Assembly: GCA_022225965.2 (NCBI GenBank) | Contig: JAKJXP020000153.1 | Coordinates: 1 to 64,000, forward strand | DNA from: Diatrype stigma | Lineage: Eukaryota; Ascomycota; Sordariomycetes; Xylariales; Diatrypaceae | Reading direction: 5' to 3' | Length of the DNA: 64,000 nucleotides | Shown here: piece after piece, positions 21,901 to 33,732 of the stretch | How positions within the stretch are numbered: the first letter of the stretch is position 1 | Layout of the letters: every line of letters starts with the position of its first letter | The notes under the pieces: model-generated | What the model saw: only the letters and a program-made list of their open reading frames with translations | What the model was told of the DNA's origin: nothing | Database searches by the model: none | Program-made: the position numbers and the translations under genes

Positions 21901-23163
21901 TCCGAGCAGAGTCAAGGCTACTTGAAGACGTCAAAGATGTACTTGACGAGGTAAAAATGATTCAAGAGGTCTTCAAGAACCAAGATACCATAGACTTTCG
22001 TATCTTCGGGGAGCCTGCTCTGTTGGAATTCCAATCTCAACTGGAAGCGGCGAAGACAATGTTTAAGATCATAGCCGAGAGGGCAAAATCGGTGGAGTCC
22101 GGGGTATGCCTCTTTCCATTGAATAAGCCTGAGACAATCTGCTGATTGCTTATAGATCATGAAGTTGATGGACCTCAAACAGAAGCAAGCCAATCTCTGG
22201 GAAGCACGATCCTCTCGTGAAGGGGCCGAGCAGACCGCCAAACAAGGCAAAGTAAGTATCCGACTCGAGGTCAGTCATATAGCGACGCTAATAGTCTCGA
22301 GACACTCTTGATATTTACCGTAGTTACGATAATCTTCGTTGGTTGGCCTATACCGACTCATCTCTATCGCATGCTAACCTGTCTGTGTAGCTACCCCTAT
22401 CTTTCACAGCATCCTTTTTCGCCATATCCATAGACCACTTCCCAAGGGATGAGAAGTCCGATGATGTCAAATGGCCTCTACGATATTTGTGTGCCTTACT
22501 CTGTAAGTTGTACAATCTGTAACAGTCAGGATTGGCGCTGATGCTATGTTGTAAGTCGGCGTCTCGGCTGCGGTAATCGCACCACTTACCCTCGCGGCAT
22601 TCAACATTCAGTGGCTCGAATCTCGGTGGAAAGCTGCCAGAGTTGCCTTGTTCACAAAGCCTACACTCCTTATGCTGAGGCAACTCTGGAGGGTAGTATC
22701 CCTCAAGCTGGCCATGTCAGAAATGGCCGGTTACGGCCGAATTCAGAGATCATCCTGGCGGGAAGAAGTTTCTCGGTACAAGAACGTCCTCCTCGTGAGC
22801 CTGGCAGAGTGGCACGGCAAACTGCTCCGGGGGCTCATCGACTACAGCACACGCACTACGCCGGGGAACCTGAAGGAGCATATAAGAGCGGCCACGGAGC
22901 CCAGAATCCTCTACAATCAGGAGCTCTGGGGCTCCGATTACTACAACGCACACTGGATGGTGCTGATGGAGATATCGCATTTTAACATGCACAAGTGGCT
23001 ATCGATCTACGGCGACGAGGAGGAGATATCTCAGTTGAACATACACGAGCGGCGATCAATCTATGGCGACGAAGAGGAGATGAAAACAGCCAGGCTACAG
23101 GAACAGGACAGTTGGAAAATCTTGCACATCATCGAGAGATTCGGGTTTCCCGTTAGGTATTAG
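18901..23163 (+). CDS. degenerate alpha/beta-hydrolase / ankyrin / CorA-like two-TM fusion protein
   Basis: Eleven exons, all phase-consistent: 18901-20523, 20579-20593, 20646-20714, 20824-20889, 20949-21205, 21273-21717, 21777-22103, 22156-22251, 22302-22337, 22391-22502, 22556-23163; 1217 aa. Residues about 90-290 align with the hydrolase domain that heads many fungal NLR proteins, but the GHSxGG elbow reads THGYGS (190-195), so the nucleophile Ser is Gly and the domain looks inactive. Ankyrin repeats follow (about 328-445). From about 530 comes a CorA-like Mg2+-transporter-type module (WFHIPANNMAWIN, RLGLQTWPW, MPYISYESF, ETLDQSYYYMMKDT, ILMVDQLWMW). Two membrane helices lie near 967-990 and 1008-1035, where GMN is replaced by AIS. 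The tail has a duplicated SIYGDEEE segment. No NACHT is present. A membrane-bound sensor or channel-like role is inference; transport activity is doubtful. Exons 2 and 9 are only 15 and 36 nt. Confidence 0.85.
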
Positions 23164-23986
23164 CCGCGGTGGTAACTGCATGTGGCGCGAGTCGGGAAAG
23201 AAACACCTCTAGCTATCACCAGCACTTAGGTATACACCATATTGCAGCCTGGACGGAGCTGCTAGATGGAACTTCTCGAATTTTCTGGGTGCAGCCCCTG
23301 ATAACCAAGTACGTAGGTAAGCAACAGCAATAGCAGCAACATCGGCAGCTAGGGACAGCTGCCTACTTAAGTGGTATCGTCCTATAGCTAGGTGGGCGCA
23401 GGTGGGTGGCAGTTGCATGGGATGAGGGCAACCTGGAAGCATCTACTTGCTGTTCGAATTGGACAGTTGCTTCCCTCAAATGCCTGAAGTGCCTATAGGT
23501 ACCTATCTGTTAGGTAAGCTGCTAAGTAATCTAAAGTTTATCTGAGCTTATACTTAGTGGAGTTTATACCTAAAGTGGCTAGTGTTATCCCATTCGGTTG
23601 CTGAATGTAGAAATATCCCAGCAATAAAGTCTTTCACTATGAATTGATTACCTAATTGAAGCTACGGGAATTCCTCATCATTAGAAATGTCTGTCGGGGG
23701 CAGTTCCGCTGCTTCTTTCCACTTACACCAACTAAGCCACAAACGCAACGACACTCAGCTCAGCTCAGTTCAGTTCGTCGCACATCGGCTGTCATTCCTC
23801 TCAGCTATGACAAGCTTATCATCATTAAAGTTGTAGCTCGTAACCGTGTCTCTTAATAGATGAATGTGATTGCAGTCTATCGTTCATCGTCTATCATCGC
23901 CTGCGCGGGCCAATCACCGGCCAGTTACTTCACACGGCAGAGATGTCTTCCTTTCACGACGACGATCCATCGCGTCCCTGTTAGCA
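23164..23986. other. intergenic / promoter of the BTB gene
   Basis: 823 bp between two plus-strand genes. TACCTA/TAGGTA motifs cluster at 23460-23550, and the stretch before the BTB start is pyrimidine-rich. An in-frame open extension runs upstream of the chosen ATG from about 23870 but is unlike protein. Confidence 0.6.
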
Positions 23987-25583
23987 ATGAGTGCACCAAA
24001 TTTGGTCGAGGCCCCAAAGGCAAAGGGTCGTCATATCCCCCCCTCAACTCCTCAGCTCATATCTAAGATTCCCAAGATCTTACCACATGAGCGCGTATTT
24101 CCCATCCAGATCGGATCCGAACTCTTCAAACTCTCCGGCGCGTCCCTCTCATCCGATGGTCTGTGCTCTATGTCCGCTAGCCTCGAGTCATCCTCTTTGA
24201 AATTATGTTGATGACAAGTCGATGCATCTTGCTTACTCGTGTCTAGCTCCCTCATACTTCTCTGAGTATTTCCGCTCTCAAATCAAGAGAGCCGACGAGA
24301 ATGGCGAAGACCTATGTAGTGCCATTCGGACCCTCTATATCGATCGAGATCCTATCACTTTCAAGGACATCTCTCTTCACCTGCAGGGCTACCATATCTG
24401 CCCCCGCGATGGCCAACATTTTGTCCGTCTCTTCGCTGATGCGCAGTTCTATACGCTGCCCAAGTTGATGTCCCAGCTCTACGAAGAGTCTATTTTCATG
24501 TCCATCGGACATAGAGAATTCCAGATCCCACGTGACATCTTCAATGCCCCTGGTAACTCACCCAACTTCTTTTCACTGGGCTTCGGTGTGTTCTTCTCAA
24601 CGCCCGAAGATCTCTTCCCAGGCCTGGATCGCGAAAATCTGATTCGCCCACCGTCTATCATGCCACCTTGTGTTCCTAACCGATCCTCCGATGTATTCAA
24701 TGAGCTCCTGCATCTCCTACGTGGATATCCTGTTCATATACGAGACGAAGAACATCGCGCCACTCTATTGCGCGACTGTCGTTACTTCAATTTCAAAGGC
24801 CTCGAGCAAAAGCTTATTCCACATAGCATCAGCTATAACCAGGCTCGGGGTCGGAGTGAGATCGTCATTAGGCTTGAAGATATACTCAAGTCGGGCATAT
24901 CAGTTGTCAATGACCCCGCGGCTGGTACGCTGCCTGGGGAGCCACTCTTGGCATGGGTAGATTATATGAGACCATATGAGGATACTAGCCCATATGAACT
25001 CGTCCTTGAGATCGGGGGCGAGAGCACAAAACTGCATTTGGGTTCTATGCGCGCTGAGCTCTTCGGGCAAATCAAGCAGCGCATTGCGAGGCTTTTTGAA
25101 GTCATTGCTACCAAGCTCAAACTGCCGCCAATAACACAACCACTCGGCCTCTTGATGGCGTCCGGAGGAGCGGGCAGTCAACCCGCATCTCCGGGCAATA
25201 CTCCCTTGAGCGAGGATCTGGTCCGAATCGTTATAGAACATGATACACATATCATACTCGACGGCAAACCATATAATTATCGCGGTGAGAGTGACGAGAT
25301 TGCCACGGTCATGTCGGCGTCTTCGATAGGCGGGGAAGGTGGACAGGATTCACCAATGTCGAGCACAGGCGGTGGATATTTTGTTCCCCCGAGGAAGCGG
25401 AGAAGAATGGATTTGCCCGGCACGGCAGAAGAGTGGGTTGTCCGCACTGGCCAATGGAGACTCAAGATACAAGGCTCGAAGAGCGGCCGGGGCGCTATCG
25501 AATGCGTGCTTGTCGCAGTTAAGCTTGACGCCTACAGTAGCGAACTCGCCCGGAATGCACAAAGAGGCTTTTTGCGAGGATGA
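23987..25583 (+). CDS. tandem BTB/POZ-domain protein (possibly Whi2-like)
   Basis: Two exons: 23987-24158 and 24247-25583, 502 aa. The donor is GTCTGT and the acceptor TGTCTAG; the join restores SLSSDAPSYFSEYF, a canonical BTB core. The first BTB/KCTD-like domain covers about 40-150 (VFPIQIGSELFKLSGASL ... YHICPRDGQHFVRLFADAQFY). A second copy follows at about 165-270 (FMSIGHREFQIPRDIF ... LLRGYPVHIRDEEHRATLLRDCRYF). The C-terminal half is a conserved-looking alpha/beta region with a PPRKRRRMDLP basic patch that may be a nuclear signal. Fungal tandem-BTB proteins of this shape include relatives of the stress-response and TORC1-dampening factor Whi2, but I cannot confirm orthology from sequence alone. 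It lies 823 bp downstream of the hydrolase-ANK-CorA gene on the same strand; no functional link is shown. Confidence 0.85.
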
Positions 25584-26972
25584 GGGTTGCTTTGGAGCCT
25601 CTCCGGACAAGATAGGCAGCTATGCCTGAAGCGATTGGCATGGGAATCTTGGAAGGGCCGCAGAAGATGATGTATACAGCGAGCCAGACGACGGGCTGTC
25701 ACTTGCAGCCCATAAACCACGTAGGCTACGCGGAGCCGCGAACCATCTGACGAAGCGGCTACCATAAGCCTGACTCGATTTATCTCGCGAAGCTGTTCCG
25801 AAGATGAAGATGGAGTCACCACCTAGCACCGACGCCGTTCAAGTCGCTACATCCTACAGGCGAGCAGACGAATGGGCACATCTGCAGGTGTGGTGGTGTC
25901 GGTGCCTTAGCGACGTGACTCACACAAAAGCCGGTGTTCTTATGAAGGGCCAGGAGTTTGTACTCGATCGGCGTATAAGAGAACAAAGCCTCTGTTCACT
26001 ATGGCCAGCGGTGGACAAAACCCCGGTGTCAAAGCTGATATCGCCGTAGTCTGAGTATGTTGACCACACGTATAACCCAAAATCCATCTAGTCGCCGCGC
26101 GCGATAGGCTATGGCTGGTATGTGATGTTGTGGGCAAGGGGGGATATTGCCGAACTTCTGGTAGGGGTTCGGGCGAATATCCAGTATGTTGCGCCTCTAT
26201 CAAACCCTACCAGCTTCTTTGGCATGAGTCATGTTGAGCTTCATACCTCTTCTAGGAGAGCTAAAGTCAGCGCATTGGACTGCATTACATCGTATAAGAG
26301 CAGATAGTGCCGATATAAGCATCTCCGAATTTAGGTAGAATATAGTATCATGTTATCTATCCCACCAGACTTTGCCATGTCCGCTGTAGTTCAATGTACT
26401 CCCTTCCACGCATTCCACATAGATATTAGGACAGTCAGGGTTTCCAACAAGCAATTAACATGACGTTGCGACGTTCTCCGCATGCACCTACACAAGAGCC
26501 TAACTCCGATGGGGTTCATTGCTTCCCCTATTGATACTCGGTTCCTATACCAAGTAAATATAAAGCCCCAATGCCTCACCCCTTTATCTCAACCTATACT
26601 TGATGTGCTGTCATTCAGTCCCACTACACTTCTCTCCTACATATCTCTCTCCTAGATATCACGGGTAGCCTGAACAACGCAACGCAGCCCCTATGATCAG
26701 AATATCCTCCCGCAATCACAGCAAGACCCTTCGACCAACATGGCAACGCCGACAACTACATGCGCGCGGGCGTGTTCGCCACCCCTCCCGCACGAAGCTG
26801 CCGCAGACGGCACCGGCACCGTGGTGGCGGTCGGGTGGCGCTGTTTCTACCATGACCGGGACGGCCCCAGCCCCAGCCCCGGCCCCGGCTTTCGAGCCCG
26901 GAGGCCGCGTCATGTGCGGCCTCCCGCTCCGGCCCTGCGGCGCCGTTTGCTGTCTGCTGATGGCTTTTTTTT

Positions 26973-26988
26973 GGGGGGGGGGGGGGGG
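26973..26988. repeat. poly(G) tract, 16 bases
   Basis: Sixteen consecutive G directly follow a T8 run (26965-26972), giving a sharp T-to-G homopolymer junction. Confidence 0.85.
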
Positions 26989-29900
26989 CAACACTTACTA
27001 TCATTCTCGAAATGAGGTCTAACGATAATTCAGTTGCAATAACGACATATTTATGCCGTGTATTCCCAGGGAGATTGTTAAGCCCAATCGTCTGACTGCA
27101 ATGCCATATATCATATAAGCAACTGCCTTGCAGGTCTTGCAGGTGAAGGGCCGCCGTGCTATTGACCCGGTTACTGTTGGTCCCCACTCAATGCGGCACT
27201 CTGCCCAGTGAGTATATGATACGGAGTAAGAGTGTGAGAGCTTGAGACCAGGCCTTCGCTATATTAGACGCCGTAGAGAACTGGCTATTAGGGGTAAAGT
27301 ATTGCCTTCATGAGCTTGAAGGGCTCGTTCTTGGTCCCAAGGATTCGCGTGTATTGTTGGACGATGTACAATAATACCTCCGTGCCTTGTGATTCCATTA
27401 CCGATTCTGCCCTACGTACCAATATGCTATTGATATGGATAGTAAATCCATACTTCTACATCATGACGGGATGGCTTGGCCTCTTAGCATATATGTTGGA
27501 AGTACTGAAGGACAAATCAGGGCCAGCCATAAGTTGATATTCATCAAACACATGGAATATCGGTCTTGATCGGCATTGCTGCCAGAGTTTCTTTAGGTTG
27601 CATATTATGCTAAAGGTGACGGAGTACAGGACTTAACCACCTTATCTCCATCCACGGCTTCTTTTACTACAGTAATGTTAGCCATATTTTCAAATAGCTA
27701 CGACTTTTGCTTAGTATTCCACGAAATGATAAATTCGTAAGCCAGTTCCTTCTAAAGCATAACAAACACAACTCCTGACCATTACAGAACATCGCTTACC
27801 ATGGAAATGGACTCGTATATATGGCGCACATTGAACTTGGTGACGTGGGTAGGGTGATAATTACCACCTAGAGCCGCATGCCAGGGTCACACCTGGCCAT
27901 GATTCGCTGTGGTACGGCACTACGACGCTCCTTCGCGTGTCGAACAAGGGCACAGCCGACCATCGATGAGCTCATTGATGGACTCCCTTCCATCTAAACA
28001 CCAAGCCATAGCGTTGTAGTTGGACGGGTGATCATTGGTCCTTTGCCGTTGCATCGCTTTCGGCTCATTAGCCACCGCCACATGGTTACGCGGCACTCGA
28101 TCGAGAACAGAGGCCCGGGGAAGAACGATCACGGAAGGAATCATGCAGTGACTGCTCGTTTCATACACTTCTGTTTGTCTTGATCCTTACTAGGTACTAT
28201 CATATCACCGAAGCTGAGGTCAATATGCCAGGAACCACCCACTTTCCTGGCTGCCGGTTGATCACACCTGCAACGACAGCGTTACGTATTCGTTACTCCT
28301 ATTGATGCTAGATCTCGTCTCGACCTAGCATATCCCCCACGGTGTTGTCCGCGGTATTGTTGCGAGTATTCCGACAGCGATATCACTGTTACTATAGGTG
28401 TGATAAGATGCTTACAAATCGGCTGTAAGACGTGACTAAACCCAACGGTCTGGTCTTTCAACGGCACAGACGGAGAGCTTCTATGACTCGCGTTTCATCA
28501 ACGTCGCTGTGCCTCCCCGGATCTCGCATGCAAGAGACCTCATAGCATATTGGAATGTACACTCTTCGACATTTGGGTGTCGCTTCTTACGAGGGCGAAT
28601 AGCTTCGGGACTCCCGGAAAGCTGATTCCTACATACCAAGAAGAAAAGAAAAAAAAAATCGATCATGCTGCCTTCGATGTCAGAATTGGCTCTCGTGCTT
28701 TATTCTTCGGCTCCGGTGTGTTGGCGATAGCGTCGATCCACGGGCCCGATGTCCCAGTCCCAGTCCTCCGAAATGGTGGATCGGGAGCCCGCATGAGGCA
28801 CGTAACTCCTAGCCACCACTGCGCCTTGATATGAGACGCTCTCGCTTCCATCTCCTTCAACGACCAAGCCGCTGCAACTATATATACATAAGATCCAGAG
28901 CGGGATTGCCAAGAACCCGGCTCTCTATTCCGGACATCCCGGCGCCGAAGATAACGGCGTCTGGGATTGGATTTAGCCTCGTGGGGCTGGCTGGGTCCTC
29001 CGGCACATACGTGCATGTAGATATATATATGCATATAATAGTAATAGCGGCCGGGATGTGTTCCTGGCGGCAAGGAGCGCCCCAGCATGATCAGCTCCGA
29101 ATCTGCATCCTTCACCCATAGTGTTACCGCATATCTACCGGGTCGTTTCACTTACCAAGTAGTTAGGGGACGAAAGCGGTAAACTTGTCGCTATCGAGCG
29201 TGCTACCGCACGTAGGCTGAGTGATAGCAGGCGCTGCTATAGCCTTGGATCCTAGTGGTCACTCACTTACTGTAACGCGAACTGCCGTGGGGGGACGTGG
29301 GGTTTCTTCTCACTTTCAGCGCCAGGAAAGATGGGCAGCGAAGCTTGTTAATAAGGTCCGAGGATCGACCTCGTCGTGAGCTTCCAAATCCGACAACCGA
29401 CCCCCGTTAGTTAGGCCGTCTGCCCTACCAACGTACCATACATATAATAGTCATGGTCCTGGAAGAGGAGGAGGCCGTGGAACTGGAGATGTCCTTTGTC
29501 TCTCGGTTGCGCCTTATTGTTTCCAACCCCCCCTTCCCTCTCCCCCCTTTGTCAGACCTCTGGACTAAGATTTGCAGATTACTACACAACACAACGAACA
29601 ACGAGTACTCTTATCACTAGGTAGTAAGCGGTGTGACATATTACTTCATAGGTAATCATAGGAGGTAGGGTACTGTCAAGTGGTCAAGTTGCAGTAAGTG
29701 AAGGACACTCATCATATGTGCTTACAATGTACATATGGTTGGTAGGTAAGGGAGAGCGATATAGTCTTCGAACCTATGAAGAAGCGGGTAGGCGGGGTAG
29801 ATTTGCTCCAGGGCGGACGGCTATGCAAAGTTGCACCGTACTTCGTACATCGTACGTACAGCGTAGTACAATGCTCTCGGGACTATACATGCCATGTATT

Positions 29901-30049
29901 GAGAACGTGACTTCGGAAGGGCTCTTTATGGATGCCATTTCCAGCATCTACCTGGTGGCTGGTCGCGCGAATTGCGGACGATCAAGAAACATGAAACAAA
30001 CCGCCGCTACGTACCATTAAAAGCGGTCCCATTTGTACCACGAAACGGT

Positions 30050-30081
30050 CATCGTGAAACATATCCATCGTGAAACATATC
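30050..30081. repeat. perfect 16-bp tandem duplication
   Basis: The unit CATCGTGAAACATATC occurs twice without gap or mismatch, inside the gene-poor region. Its origin is unknown. Confidence 0.9.
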
Positions 30082-32986
30082 CGCATGTTTGTTCTCGGAC
30101 ATTAAACCATCTAATTAACAGCATCGACCAACGGCTGTACCTGAGTCTAGGGCAAGAAGATCCAAGATCATCCATCAGTTTGTCTTCAGCTTGATCCAGA
30201 GCCTCGGTTTTCTGGAAGAGTGTTGAGAATGTGATATGTGATCGAGGTGCACCATCCGTCACCACCCACATAATCAGGCATTCGTTGTATTACTATTAGT
30301 TAGTATATTAGTAGCTGACTTCAGAGGTTGTTAGACGCGCTTTCTGTCGTCTTTCTGCCGTGATACTTACACCCAATAGAATAGACGCATGCCACTAGTT
30401 GACTTTACAAGATGATTGGAAGAGACTATACACATAACTACCTACCTAAGGTATGCATATGCACATGCGCTGCATACAGAGGTGGGTTTCTACATAGTAC
30501 TCCAACTTGGCGGCATATTCGCTTTGACGCTGCTCAATGATAGGTGGTGAACTCGAGGCTGCAAACCTGCAGAAGAAGAGGGGGTAAGCATCGTATGCAA
30601 GCTGCATGTCGCATACACAGGACACCCTACTAATTAATAACCGATCTCGTCGTCTGCGACGGGCGCCGAGCGACGGCACGGTTCACGGATGCGGCGTGCT
30701 CGGTTTTATTTCCCAGACCAGACGAGCGTCCCGTACTTCAAGACAGTTGATTTCCCCCGGGTCTCCCCCTACTACGTAGTATGATATGACATGGTAATAT
30801 ATTCAAGGTAGTCTACTTGAAATATTTGTCGAAATACTACAGACTTTCCCCAACGGGGGCCACCAATTACCCACCGGGGTTCGATAGCAACAGCACGTGT
30901 GATAAGGGGGTTACCGCGGTCTGGAACATATGCTAGGGGGCGTTACTAGAACATGACCTCCTGATTAGCGCTGGAATAATTTGCAGGATGGCGTGAGCAA
31001 ACAGGTCCAAGTAATAACTAGTCGGTATATATAGCAGCAGGTAATTTCGTGGAATTATTTGGGTTAGGTATACGAAGAGGTATATCGAGCTTGAAAGCAG
31101 ATGCAGCATTGTTTACATATAACTTATAGTACTACTAGAGAGGTATGTGGGCGGACGTGTTGCTGTGATTTGGTAATACGAAAGCAAAGGCCCGAAGGGG
31201 ACTATGATGTCAATGGCTACACTGAAGCATTGTCGACGTATGTAGGCTGTAGGCAGGTATTTATACTTAGAGCCTGTGCTCTCTTCCACTCCTTCAAACA
31301 AAGTCGAGGATCTGCACTAGAAATCGGAGGCTTTTACCAACCGTTGTTTGAGGATCGTGACCTAACTACCTCAAGTAGCGTACTTCCAGGTAGTTATGTA
31401 GTAATTGTAAAACCTGTTAAACCTGTGAGGGGGCCCCTTCTTGATTCCCTTCGCGTTGTTACGAACGTTGATGGCACGATCGTACCGGGCTAGGCATTGC
31501 CAATGACGCTATTGTATCCATATTGAACACCTCCTTCAAAGATTGTAGGGCAGCTATAACCAAAGTCGGGCTGGGACTGCCTCAGAGCCGTCGCATCAGC
31601 GTCAGCGAACTCCCGTCCTGGTGCAACTTATCTAGAAGTTGCCAGGCACTTCAGGCACTTCGAAACGTCAGGCAGGGCTGGGGCTGCCAGGTGAGATGGT
31701 GAGATGGACTGGACCTCAGGATGGACTCTCTCCCGCTCCTGGATGGATCGATCTGATCACCACGGAAATTGCCAAGCCTACCATCCCAGCCTATACTATC
31801 ACTCGGGACGCGATAGAATAAGCAACAGCCCCCCCGGTAGCATGATGCATCTCAGCGACACACCCACACAAACTTCGTACATTTCCGAAAGGGTACGAAT
31901 GGTAAAAAGCCCTTCTTCTGCCTTCCAACTCTGACTGACCCTGCCCCTCCCTCACACAATCACCAGGCCGTCATCCCCTTCCAATGTAAGCAACCTTGGC
32001 AACCCAGTCGATTGGGGGCTGGGATTTGTGACCACACACCATCGGGCACATATGTACCTAGGTATATATCGTGCATGTCCAATTCCAGTACATGTCCAAT
32101 TCCAACCGAGCGAGCTGTCCGGCCGTATGAAGATAGGTACGCACGTAATTAGGTATTACTTTAGGTGTGCCAACCCGTACATACACGCCTCGGTACACGT
32201 GTAGTTCGGCGTGATGGCGGGTTGTAGCGGTTGTAGTACGTGCGTATAGCGTTCAACTAAGGCACCTACTAGACCAGTATTGTACATAGTAAATTTGAGA
32301 AGGAGGGTGTCGTGCAGTTCAATCGCGATGTGATGCTTCCCGCTTGCCAGTTCTCCCAGTGCTCAGCGTAAATACATACATGTACGTACATACCTGTTGT
32401 ACGTACAAACAATACAAGCTGTCTAGCAGCGCAGATGCCTGGGTGCCTGGAACCCTACGACAACTGCCTAACTACATACAGGTATGCGTGCCCCGTGCGC
32501 AGGCTCGTTCTGTCCTGTTCCCTGGTTGCGCAGCCTGGTTCCCTGGCACTCCTGGCTTGCCTGGCGGGTCTCTGTCATCTAGCACCCCTGCCGCTGCCGC
32601 TACTTTAGGCCCAAATGTCAGGGAAATGTCCAGTCGGCCAGCCTGCCGGTACATACACGCAGCGCTATCTACCTGTACTGCTAGGTCGCCAAGCTAAGAG
32701 GGCTAACCAGAGTGGGATTAGCACCCAAGGGATGGGCCAGCATAGGGCCCGTTCGTCGTTGACCCAGCGAGCGCAAACCCAATCTCTAATCTGCCAATCT
32801 ACCACTAACTTCTACTACAGGCCGCCTAGTAATAACTATAGTTAGGTACTGAACTAAACAGGTGACAGGACAAGGCCTGGCAGTCTGTGGGTGTGTGCGT
32901 GTAGGTATCTGCTACGGTGGTGCCAGACACTCCATAGTGCCAGTGAGCCAGTGAGTGCTTGCTTAGCACACCCGTACCCTCCTGAA

Positions 32987-33033
32987 CTGTCTGCCTGTCT
33001 GCCTGCCTGCCTGTTTGTCTGTCTGTCTGTCTG
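32987..33033. repeat. CTGC/CTGT tetranucleotide microsatellite
   Basis: Alternating CTGT and CTGC units (about 11) lie in the upstream region of the LTE1-like gene. Confidence 0.85.
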
Positions 33034-33052
33034 GTGGCACATACCCTCATTG

Positions 33053-33088
33053 GCATCTGCATCTGCATTTGCATTTGCATTTGCATTT
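33053..33088. repeat. GCATTT/GCATCT hexanucleotide repeat
   Basis: Six copies of GCATCT or GCATTT follow the tetranucleotide microsatellite within 20 bp, upstream of the LTE1-like gene. Confidence 0.85.
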
Positions 33089-33379
33089 TGAACTTCCCGT
33101 CCCCGTCTCTTCCTCCCGGCCCACGCTCGAGCGCAGTGCAGCGAACCGAACCTCTCTGCGAGAAGGACAGAAGTGTGCGGGCGAGCGCGATTCAATACGA
33201 TTCGATACGATACGACGGCGACGACAACGGCGACGACTGGCGCGTTCTGCACCTCTGCACTTCTACACGACGGCTGTTCTCGCCGCATTCCGCTCCGCTG
33301 AGCGACAACCTTGTCTGGGTTCCGATTCGATAGTTGAATCGTGCTTGTAGCGCGCACATCACTCCCAACGCTCTCAACA

Positions 33380-33449
33380 CGGTACGATAGGATACGATAC
33401 AACACGGTACGGCACGGCACGCACGCACGGCACGCACGCACGGCACGTA
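33380..33449. repeat. ACGATAC / GGCACGCAC short repeats
   Basis: Degenerate GATACGATAC and GGCACGCACGCAC units alternate upstream of the LTE1-like gene, giving a purine/pyrimidine-alternating, GC-rich stretch. Confidence 0.75.
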
Positions 33450-33535
33450 CAACACCATAGGATTACGGGCTGGACCATTTGAAGAATCCGCGAGGGAATC
33501 CTTCGCCTTATTATTCTGTCTTTAATGATCATTTT

Positions 33536-33568
33536 CATAGCCGTAGCCATAGCCATAGCCATAGCCCA
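33536..33568. repeat. CATAGC hexanucleotide repeat
   Basis: Five units of CATAGC (one with CGTAGC) lie about 170 bp before the LTE1-like start codon, probably in its transcribed leader. Confidence 0.85.
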
Positions 33569-33732
33569 TATTCACCATTCGAGTGTCACCACCGTCGCAG
33601 TCGTTAGCCAACCCAACTCTTCTCTGTTCGTCGCTTAGCCGATCGGTCGACTGTTCGTTTCCATCAACCCCGACGACTTTCAATGCATTGCCCTAGTGCC
33701 ACCGTGACCAGCAACTGCCACGTCTGCAGGAC

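Larger units (their letters stand above)
25584..33732. other. 8-kb gene-poor region
   Basis: No ORF here is convincing: the longest are about 160 codons, low-complexity and without motifs. A small GC-rich island (about 26740-26960) sits behind a TATAAA at about 26559 and a CT-rich start region, with an ATG at 26740, but its predicted peptide is Pro/Arg/Ala-rich and runs into a G16 tract. The right end (about 32.3-33.7 kb) is the promoter and leader of the LTE1-like gene and is packed with simple repeats. Unannotated non-coding RNA or decayed transposons remain possible; none is recognisable. Confidence 0.5.

Noticed and set aside
26693..27022. Possible small gene on the GC island (MIRISSRN... 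or MATPTTTC...)
   Set aside because: A TATA-like site and CT-rich start region precede it, but both frames are low-complexity and run into the G16 tract; not enough to call a gene.
28663..29151. 162-codon minus-strand ORF
   Set aside because: Contains simple TATA/ATAT-derived Tyr/Ile/Met runs and no motif; considered chance.
31101..31493. 130-codon plus-strand ORF in the gene-poor region
   Set aside because: No recognisable motif, no supporting promoter or intron signals, and length within chance expectation for this base composition.
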